A stretch of 64,000 bases of DNA. It comes from Ixodes scapularis (lineage: Eukaryota > Arthropoda > Arachnida > Ixodida > Ixodidae). A model generated the notes under the pieces. The model ran no database searches, was not told the DNA's origin, and saw nothing but the letters and a program-made list of their open reading frames with translations. A program made the translations under genes and the position numbers. Below, piece by piece: positions 55,408 to 64,000 of the stretch (within the stretch, counting starts at the first letter, position 1; each line of letters starts with the position of its first letter). The stretch covers positions 61,979,930 through 62,043,929 of the forward strand of contig NW_024609836.1 of assembly GCF_016920785.2 (NCBI RefSeq). The letters are read 5' to 3'.

Positions 55408-57094
55408 CTTTCGCGGTAAAGTGCAAATAGAAATCGAAGCAGCCCCCATGTTTGCATGTATATCCTCCAAGCGACCTTGTTTCTCGAGCCGGTCTTGCCG
55501 CCTACATGATCGTGAACTATAAAATCGAGGTGCGGGGCAGATCGGTTTGTGCACCCAGTCTATTACGTTTTTAATGGGTAAAGAGTAATGCAAAGCTCAT
55601 GAAGCGTTTGTTTAGTTTTATGATCAAATTGGAAGCACAGGCCACACATCAGCATGATTATACTACAAGCGAAGAGATAGCGACGACCACGCGCCCAGCA
55701 AAGAAACAAGGTCAGGACGCAAAGGAAGCATTGCTCGTGTGGCTACGTGAGCATAGTTTAGGAATTTCTTAGACTTTTTTCTCCTATACCTCCTTTCCTT
55801 CAACGAATTATGCTTTATTTCGTTATTTTCTAAAAAAAAGTACAAAAACGCTCGCTACGATTTGAGGTTACGATATCATATTCTTGGTGTAAACATAAAA
55901 TCTTCTTGTGCAGGAAATGTTTAGTGCTTTAAACATCTACCTCAACCTAACATAACTGAATTCCTTCATAATTATTTTCGTAAACTCTAAAAAAGAAGTT
56001 TCGTTAATTCATGGAGAGTGGTGGAGTGTACACCTTGAAGAGAACGAAACTACGTTCAATTTTATTGACTCGAAGGTGGTAGGGAATTTGGAGTCAAACT
56101 TGACATCTTTTCGTTTTTGTCTTTTTGCTCTCAACGCATCTTTTGCACTCGTCGTTGTCTGAAGCACATTTCTTGTCACTGGAGCACTGAAAAAGCATAA
56201 ATCAAATTGTGAATGTGATAAACATGTAATATTACGTATAGTCCAAGAAACGCTCAAGACAAACTTGCAACAGATATGATCGGGAAAACATTTATTTTAT
56301 ATAATTTAATTTTTTTATTCTTATTTTACAACAATTTTCTGAAGTCTCTGCTAATACAGTGAGTTGTTTTCATCAAAACTCTCTCATTGTCTGAGTGCTA
56401 GGTTTTTCTTTTTTGGAGGAAATACGTCCTTCTGCTTTCTTAAAACGAAGGCAAACAAAAATCGATAATCTGGCAGTTTTCTTTTGTACGAGGTTAAATT
56501 CGCGAAAGGCACTTCTACTTCACTTATCTGTTTCTACGTGGCGTATTCAACTTTACCTTTTATGCCTGTAGAAATGCTCGCCAAAGCGGAGTGTATGCCA
56601 AGTGAAACAAGACAAAACAACTACAGTAAGTTCAAAGATAAAAAAAGGACGAGATAATGGGTGGCTTGCGGTTCCAACATACTAATAACTTTATCATTCT
56701 TTCTTGTTATTTCATGGAAATACTCCGATCAAAGAAAGAACATCGGAACTTCTAAACAATTTCGCAGGTCACCGCACACATTTTTATCGTTCTCATAGAT
56801 GACTTGTAGTGGGATATAATAAGGCACTTTCAGAGATACCTGTGCTGTGAGTGAGTACAGGACATAAAATGTACGATATTTTTAGTGGTTCGTTGTTTAC
56901 AGGACGTATCTTATAAATTATAATGCAATGTCAGCTTTTGTATTTCTGGCACAAATTGTTTTACGCATTGATTTATACCTGCTTTCCGCCTTGTGGAATG
57001 TTGTTACCAATACAAATAGCTGATGAATTAGAACGAAAAATAAACATTTAAAAACCACTCAAAAGAAAAACAAATATGTTTTTCGAACACTTTA
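55408..57094. other. No gene seen; AT-rich 1.7 kb
   Basis: I found no supported gene, terminal repeat or RNA gene. Frames are short on all six readings. Confidence 0.4.
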
Positions 57095-57402
57095 GGGGGG
57101 ACACGCGTGTCAAGAAAATAATTGTTTTGTGGGAAAAAAAAATTGTAGATCAATATTGACGGCGAGAAATTAATTTGAAATTCAGCGCCGAGTCCATGAC
57201 GTCACGGGTCATTCCGGAATGACCATCTCGGTCACGAAGGCGAAGCCGATCCATCACTCCTCTAGGTGTCCAAAATGTCGAGAAAGAAAGCAAGTGGAAA
57301 GGAGGTGGCTGCCGACTAAATAGCGTCTTGCGCCGTCAATAATGCTGTAATTTTTTTTTTCCGCAGAATTAATTTTTTATTTTTTTTTTACACACGTGTC
57401 CC
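57095..57402. mobile_element. MITE-like element, GGGACACG termini
   Basis: The left end GGGGGGACACGCGTGTCAAG and the complement of the right end, GGGACACGTGTGTAAAAAA, are imperfect inverted repeats followed by A/T-rich runs. The 270-bp core is non-coding. No clean target duplication. Confidence 0.5.
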
Positions 57403-57574
57403 AAGCAGACTGTTAAAAATATAAACCTTATTTTTCAGGGGCTCTTTAATGATTGACCCTAAGAGGCGCGTTATCGCTACTTTCATACATGCAGCAACAA
57501 GAACAGTCAATGACAGCCGAGAATTGCTGAGATCTCTTCGAAAAGTACAAAATTCAAAAATAAATAAATAAGCA

Positions 57575-57650
57575 TGTGGTACAACCGGGATTCGGACAAT
57601 TCCTCTGTGTTACAGCCGCATGCGTTGCCAACTCGTCTTTTCTTATGGCA
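57575..57650 (-). mobile_element. Possible tRNA-derived SINE head
   Basis: On the minus strand GAGTTGGCAACGCATGCGG resembles an A box and GTCCGAATCCC matches the B-box core at all but one position, about 30 bases apart as in a tRNA. No cloverleaf forms and no SINE body is recognised. Confidence 0.4.
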
Positions 57651-58544
57651 AAGAATGAATGTGCGTACAGTTAAGAACTGAGTAGTCGTCAACTTCCGAC
57701 TAGTACATTCAGAATGCGAAAATTCGACAGAAGTCAGAGGAAATTAATCTCCCACACGCAGATCACAACACAAGTGACTGAGGGAGAGAACGCATCGCAA
57801 ATACCGCAAAAACATCAGTTTTGTGGTTCCTTATGTATATACGCAGCGCGTTATGTTACTCGTGACTGCAGACTTTCCCAGAAATCCCTTTCAGGGAACT
57901 CCTTCACTAAGGAGTTGACATAGTGACCACCCAAGATAAGCGAAGATTTCACGCAACGTCTCGTTAGCATTCGAAAGCAGCTTATTGCACTTGCGAAAGC
58001 AAAAAGTTCCAGTCTTAGGTATTATAAGTTACTGATGAATGGTGCTTGCCATGTTGTCGACGACGCTACGAATTCTGTCACGGAACTCTCATGGTTACAA
58101 AATCGCTCTTGCCCTTTTGTTACGTCTATTGGCTAGTCTTTTTTTCGAACCATTCGCCGCCCAAAAACTCGCGGAAATGCTCATTGCCATTCCCATCACA
58201 GCCTTTCGTTCTTCATAATAAATTTTCGAAGTATTGTTCCGAAGCAAGATGACCTTACAGGTGCTCTTGACACTGCGAAACCAGATATTACATTTGGTAG
58301 TTGTGATGTGCTGGTTAATTTAAAATAATGCAGGATATATTTATTAAACTGTCAGATTACAATCGGTTGAGAAGCGTTCTGTTTGGTTCCCGACCGCGCC
58401 CAGTCTGTTCTTTTCCAGGCTCCACGATCTTCTCCGTGGTGCCGTTACATCCGCCCGCCGTTGCATCCGCTATAGGTCGTGTTCGCTATACGTGGCAAGC
58501 ACGCACACAATAAACGGCAGTACTGAAATGTGTGCATCTTCGGA
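57651..58544. other. No gene seen; unassigned 0.9 kb
   Basis: Short plus-strand frames (57714-57923, 58046-58252) show no motif. This lies just upstream of the LINE fragment. Confidence 0.4.
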
Positions 58545-59050
58545 TATTGCTGATAATGAATTGTATATGTCTGCAAGCTATAAAATTCATCATAAAGACA
58601 GATTCCGTTGCAAAGGTGGTGGTGTTGTGATAGCAGTCAAAAAGAAAATTTAGTCAGAAATCAGAAATCACAGATGTTTATAGTAGCTTAGAGATTCTTT
58701 GTGTTAGAGTACAACTGGAGTATTCCTCGGTGACCGTGGGTGTATGGTGTCGACCACCGTGCGTTACAAGTGGTTTTGCTTATTCGTTTGAAGGATCTGT
58801 AGATCGTTTTATGGGTCGTCATCCTAATAGTCATACCATAATTGGCGGCGACATCAATTACCCAGCTATCAATTGGAACGACTGCTCTACCGACACTTCT
58901 TGTAGCGATGTCAGTGAATGCATGAAATTTATAGGTGTAATAGAATAGCCAGGTCTTTCTCGGATTGTGTCTCAAGCAACACGAGCCAAAACTATTCTTG
59001 ATCCTTTCTTTGTAAGCGATCCTACTTGTATCGTTTCATGTAATACACTG
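58545..59050 (+). pseudogene. LINE endonuclease fragment
   Basis: The plus strand reads IADNELYMSASYKI, KGGGVVIAVKKKI, then after stops and a frameshift SLEILCVRVQLEYSSVTVGV, WCRPPCV and IIGGDINYPAINW. A stop follows near 58945, and weak continuation (AKTILDPFFV) runs to about 59020. These are the GGGV, YRPP and GDFN..DIDW blocks of an APE endonuclease. There is no RT downstream, so this is an internal fragment. It is the only LINE piece in the window on the plus strand. Confidence 0.8.
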
Positions 59051-59265
59051 GAACGACTTTGGGATAATCAGATTGTTTGATTGAGACTTTCGCTATCTTC
59101 AGGATTTTAAGAAAAAATTTGCACCAAGCCAGGTGCCAGACTGAACTCATAGGATATACCCCACTCGTCCGCTGACGTTTAGAAAATGGAAGTATCATAT
59201 AGAACCCTCATCAACGCTACTTAGTCAACAGTCTAGAGTCCTCACAAAATAAAGTGGCCTTTTAG

Positions 59266-60795
59266 GTGCTGTCCACAGCGAGCCTTCCGGACGGAGGCTC
59301 CCGTCGACCTGCCACCATCGGAGCAACGGACGGTGAGCTACGCCGCCACCTGCTGCCCATCAACCTTCTACGCCAGGACGACGGGACGCACCAGCACAGC
59401 CGTACCCCCGACGTCTCGACGATCGACCTCAGTACGTCCGGCGAGAACAACCGGCGCCAAGGAAGACTGACGTGTGGCGAACGGCTGATCGACGCCCGCT
59501 GTGCTACCACTGTGGTGAAGCCGACCACATCTACCGACGATGGCTCTACCTACCGCCAGCTGGGCCTACGAGGGTTTGCTCCCAACGACCCTCGACCACG
59601 TCTTGGAGAGCGACCTCGGGACATCGGGGACTACCTCCGCCGCTCCTCATCTCCTGAATCGTCTCCCCTCCGAGGATTCCGTCCATCGTCTCCCCGACGA
59701 TCGCCATCGCCCCTTCCGCCGGTCTCGCCGAGACAGCATGTCACCCATCGCTTCCCGTCGGGAAAACTAGGCGCTGAAATCGTTGGAGGTGGTGTTGCCG
59801 AAGGCGAACAATGCCAAGATCCTCCAAGATCGTCGGAGCACTCCCACTCTAACGCCGCAACGCCTCAAAACGACGTTTCTTCAAGAGTGTCGAATAACAT
59901 CAATGTAATCATCGATGGCCACGACGCGATGGCAATCGTCGACACCGGAGCGGACTACTCCGTTTTGAGTGGGTAACTCTCTCGCCGCACTTCGGAAAGT
60001 TACGTCGTCGTGGGACGGACCGCAGATACGAACCGCCGGCGGACATCTCATCACACCTGTCGGCAGGTGCACTGCTCGCGTTGAGATCCACGATGAAACC
60101 TGCCCTATGATGTTCGTCATTCTGCAAGACTATTCGAGGGACGTCATTTTTAGAATGGGCTTCTTGTGTGAATACGGCGCCATCATCGACCTTGCGGAGA
60201 ACAAACTGACGCTTCGGAAACCTGTCTCATCGGCGGAAAATCCCGAAGCGACGTTAGTTGCAGTGGAAGTCCTTACCAGCCATGTAAACCTGCCGCCGCT
60301 GTCGAGTGTCTTTGTGCCCGTCGGGACCAAAGAAGCCACCTGCGGTGTAGCACTGTTGAAAAGAAGCGTCCAACTTCTCCTTGAACGAGTAATTGGCATT
60401 GCAAGAGGCGTAACCGAGCTGCAGGACGGGCGTACCTTAGCCCTTGTCACCAACTTCCGGCAAAAGTCTCAGCACCTTACAAGGGATACAGCTGTGCGCT
60501 ACGTCGAGGAAATTTCGGACTCAGACACGATCGCCGGGACCTCAAAAGACGCCTCTCCGTCGCAGCACAAGAGAACCATGCCGTCAGAGCTCGACATCGG
60601 CCAGTCCCTTCCAGCCCCGCAACGACGAAAACAAGGTGGTCTTCTCGCCGAGTTCAGTGAATGCTTCTCCATGTCGTCCCAGGTGTTCCAAACGACGGTT
60701 GCCAAACATCGAATTATTACTGATGACGACGCGCTTCATGTTCATCGGTCGCCGTATCGTGTCTCTATGAAAGTGAATGAAGCAATCCGGAGTAA
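59266..60795 (+). pseudogene. Ty3/gypsy-type gag-protease-RT fragment (truncated, frameshifted)
   Basis: Three registers together read a retrotransposon polyprotein. From about 59400 the gag end includes a zinc knuckle CYHCGEADHIYRRW (59500-59541), in which the last Cys of CX2CX4HX4C is replaced by Trp. A shift near 59541 leads to YRQLGLRGFAPNDPRP and a Pro/Ser/Arg-rich linker, then the aspartic protease motif IVDTGADYSVL (near 59935-59970). A further shift near 59970 gives the rest of the protease and the start of the RT region (LLAEFSECFS, HRIITDDDALHVHRSPYRVS), which stops at about 60785 before any RT catalytic block. No LTRs, integrase or envelope are seen. This is a dead internal fragment; the gypsy assignment rests on domain order and motifs. 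Confidence 0.8.
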
Positions 60796-60865
60796 AAGTA
60801 AATGCAGTCACATTTCACACCTTTTGAACTACGCTTCTCCGGGGCACCAACGCGGGTTTTATTGA

Positions 60866-62045
60866 CTTGAGAGTTCTGCTATCGTTGGCGTATGTTAATC
60901 AAACTACATCTAATTTACGACAAAATTGTGTGCAGATAGCATACGTAATCAAATCTGAGGGCTCTTGACGTCCTCACACTGTAGTGCACTCTTTCAAGAA
61001 ATATCGAACCAGCGAAAAGGAATGTCGTTTACAACGTGCAAACATTTTTTTAAACAATTCACCTTCTGGTGTTGTATTCAGGCCACGGTGTGATTTGGGC
61101 ACACATATACGGCATATCAAAACCATATATTGGTCTTTTCTCTATTGTAAACGTTGCAGGATTACAAACGAACATTGAAGGTATCAGAAGTTTGAATGGA
61201 AATGCTCCAGCAACACTTAATAACGACTTGAAAGTACCCCTAAAGAGTAGCCTAATTCGTAATCACAAGGATTGTGGTCCTATGCGCTACACTGCTTTGT
61301 GCTACTACTCATACAATATCTGATGTCTGAGAACCAGTTAGTCAACGGGGGGACGCACGAAGATTCCAAATTGCTTTAATTTAATTCGGTACTTTATTTT
61401 AAAACAAAATGGCTTGTACACTTCGCTTCACCTAAGTTGAGACGCACCCAAGGCTACGAGGTGATGGGGCAAATCAGAAAATGCCAAAAGCGCAGCATGA
61501 TGGCGTTCGTTTTGTTTCTGTACGTGTTCGATTATCGCTGAACCAGTCGCAACCATAAATGGCCTTGTGACTTGCACTTTTGAAGCTGCTTCATCGGACC
61601 CATTACCTCGTAGCGTCAGCTGCCTCTGGACTTAAGCTGAAACGAAGCATATGCTTTGTAGAAAATAAACTCGTACAGTCATGTCTCCTTTATATAAACA
61701 CCTTTAATATAAATGCCCCACTATATGGACACCATTTTCATGGACAAACTAGAAAAACACATGTATTTTTGTCTCGTTATTATAGACAACTCACATTATG
61801 GAAGATTTATTGCGGGAACGGAGGTGTCCATATTAACATACATCACTGTATTTAGATTCTTTAATGCGGTTCGGTATGCGTCCTCTTATTTTTTCGGCCA
61901 GGCTTCATCGCGGTCTTGCCCATGCTTAGGAAGCTGAGGATCAAATAATCAAAATACGCGATCTCAAAAGATAGCCAGGCTTCTAAATAAAAACCAAAAA
62001 AGAAAGAAAAAACGAGAATAGAAAACAATTACATGAAGATCTATT
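60866..62045. other. No gene seen; unassigned 1.2 kb
   Basis: Several frames under 95 codons, none with a motif. No terminal repeat seen. Confidence 0.4.
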
Positions 62046-62278
62046 GGTGGATTCATAAAGGATGCGTTATCATGACCCTTGGAAACGCGGCACACGTCCC
62101 CCTTTGGGAAAGGGTAATGCTGACCCCTTCACTTTCCTCCTTTGGCTTTCTTGTTTGCTTCCTCTATTTTTTCGCTGCTTCTTTTTGGCCTAATTACGGA
62201 GTCAGTGTTAGCGTTTCGCAAAGGGGGACGTGGGGCGTTTCTCAAGGCTCTTGATAACGGATTCTCTAAAACATCACC
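62046..62278. mobile_element. MITE-like element, about 70-bp inverted arms
   Basis: The left arm (62046-62115) and the complement of the right arm (62210-62278) share GATTC.., GCGTTATCA/CCGTTATCA, GAAACGC and CACGTCCCCCTTTG blocks. The core (62116-62209) is a pyrimidine-rich non-coding stretch. The target duplication is unclear. Confidence 0.65.
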
Positions 62279-63387
62279 AATGGGTCTTCCTGTAATTTTG
62301 TTTCATCCCCTTTCTGTACTACGCATGCCAGAGTGTGTCGATGCCCTTGGATACGGTCATACATATAACTTGTGGAAAGAACAAGAACCATACCACTCGT
62401 GGAAGGATCCGAATCTATGTCACTCTTGGAGGGAACCGCATCCATCGTTTTAACTACACACACAAATCACGGCCCTCGCACTGCTGCTACAAAAACCCAA
62501 AGCGAAGAACAACCGGCGACGGCAGAGCGGCCTCTGAGCACACCCGCGTTCCACCGCGTCGCGGCGCGCGGGGCCTGCTCCTCTCTCATTAAGCGCCAGC
62601 TGTGCACGTGATTTTGACGAAAACGAAAGGGCTCGTTATGACGAAAGCTCGGCGGTGTCTGTCCGTTTGTCAGTGCCGGGGAGACAGTGAGGAGTTGACG
62701 CGTGCTGACGTTGGCACTTCGGACCAATGGGAGCGTCGCACAAGTCACCCTCTCCCTCTCCCCCTCCTGCTCCTGCGCTGACAAACGGTTTTTGTCAAAA
62801 TGAGCGTTATAATGATAACGCATTAAAAATATGGAGTTTCGTTCTAATGTTTCAAACGATTTGATATTAGACTTCTATGCCACTAAACTTTGCTCTTTCT
62901 TCCATTTTACATGTTGTGCAAAGTTTTTCGTTCACTTTGGTTATGAAGCAATAAAAAGGCTGCATTTAGACCAAATCATGGGACCAGCGAGTCCATCAAA
63001 CGCGGTAGCCGTCAGGAAAGTGAAAAGAAGCTGGTGTGTCGTATATAGCGCGTCTTGGGTCGCCTACACACGACGTGGTCGAAACCGACAGACATCAAGT
63101 AGTTCGTGATGTCAGTAATATTGATGACAAAATTCTGAACATTTCTTGATTAGATACCCTTGTTCCACAGAAATAAGCCTCTCCTTCTTGAAACAGGATG
63201 ATTCTGGAAGAAAATAAAGGAAACTGATTATTTTCGGAGATATTGGCGCAATAATAAAAGGGAAACCGTCTTTTTATATATTATTAAGGTAGGGTTAACA
63301 TACTTTAAGGCGTATAATTCAAATATTCATAAAAATAAATTATTTTAATTGACGATAAAATGCATAAAGCAGTTTAACTGATATCTA
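62279..63387. other. No gene seen; unassigned 1.1 kb
   Basis: Short tandem-like GGAA/CAT blocks occur at 62360-62450. I see no supported coding frame. Confidence 0.4.
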
Positions 63388-63541
63388 GGGTTCCCTGTTT
63401 TCCGGGTTTATTTTTCTTCAAAATCGGGGATGTTTTGCGGTGTTTTTTTTACCTCAAATTTTGAGTTTTTCGTTATTAATTTTTAGTATCGGAGAAAACC
63501 AAGACGCGGGCCTGAAATTCCCCGAATTCCAGGGAACATAC
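63388..63541. mobile_element. Possible small MITE
   Basis: GGGTTCCCTGTTTTCCGGG at the left and the complement GTTCCCTGGAATTCGGGG at the right are imperfect inverted repeats around a T-rich core. Short and without a clear target duplication. Confidence 0.4.
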
Positions 63542-64000
63542 GCATGACCCAAATACTTGACAAACGTCCTTGTAGCAAAAATAAATTGGAATGAGATAAC
63601 ATGTGCGACTTCGAAGGGAGAATAAGCTTCGCGGAAAGTTAAGGGAACTGTGCAACGATTTGAACGTTGAAAGACTTTGCGTCTTCTACTTTTGATACTG
63701 TTTATCTTGTCACAAAAGGCAAAAAAAAAAAAACACGTCCTTCCTTGCAATTGTTGCGATTCTGCCGCCAAATCGCGAGACGAAAATTGGAATATTTCCC
63801 GACCTGCAGCCCTGAGCGGCGGCCAGGAGAACCACGCGGCATGACGTCGATGGGGAACTTGTAAAAAGATAAGTTGTGCAAATACCTGCTCGATAAAAGG
63901 TAATTTTTCTATAAACCTTGTCATTCAAACATAAATATAAATGTGTCAAAAACCTGGTATTGTCAACAAAACTTTTATTATACGGAGTATTTTTTGCGCC
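63542..64000. other. No gene seen; window end
   Basis: A 156-codon minus frame (63454-63924) overlaps the possible MITE and shows no recognisable motif, so I do not call it. Confidence 0.4.

Overview
This is a eukaryotic, repeat-dominated window with no convincing intact host gene. The closest match I can suggest is an arthropod, most likely a hard tick. That is an inference from the repeat mix: APE-type LINEs with short tandem-repeat tails, tRNA-derived SINEs, Penelope-like elements, long poly-G/poly-C tracts inside small hAT-like elements, foldback elements rich in ACGTC or GTAACG motifs, and a tick-style SINE 3' end. There are no bacterial operons, ribosome binding sites, rRNA genes or CRISPR arrays. 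Coding capacity sits almost entirely in decayed transposable elements, broken by a small, countable number of stops and frameshifts.

Layout. 0-2 kb: three small inverted-repeat elements, two with 3-bp TTA/TAA target duplications (PIF/Harbinger-like). 4.4-6.8 kb: a tRNA-derived SINE split by a 2.2-kb element with 41-bp terminal inverted repeats. 9.9 kb: a second SINE beside a poly-G tract. 11.5-15.1 kb: a nearly complete LINE on the minus strand (ORF1, AP endonuclease, reverse transcriptase). 18.3-19.2 kb: a cluster of fragments (foldback arm, LINE RT piece, hAT-like MITE with a perfect 8-bp TSD, minisatellite). 22.8-31.2 kb: two copies of one host repeat. The first is split by a full-length LINE (23.26-27.86 kb, with a 235-bp tandem repeat as its 5' end), and the two copies flank an ACGTC-rich foldback element that contains a decayed, splice-bounded exon. 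31.4 kb: a composite poly-G MITE.

33.5-47.7 kb: two similar AGCACCC/GGGTGC-rich segments face each other with TACACACT termini and may be two separate MITEs or the ends of one large element. Between them lie a Penelope-like element with an inverted second copy of its 3' end (35.7-39.2 kb), candidate exons of an unidentified spliced gene on the minus strand (39.6-41.3 kb), and a three-level nested element (hAT-like, then foldback, then Harbinger-like MITE, 43.4-45.8 kb).

47.7-64 kb: a 341-bp tandem duplication, a foldback with TTTAGCGGG-type motifs (49.2-51.1 kb), GTAACT-rich remnants, several hairpins, small MITEs, a plus-strand LINE endonuclease fragment (58.5 kb) and a truncated Ty3/gypsy gag-protease-RT fragment (59.3-60.8 kb). 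The genes do not form a pathway. The window records successive, often nested, transposon insertions, several of which can be ordered from their target duplications.
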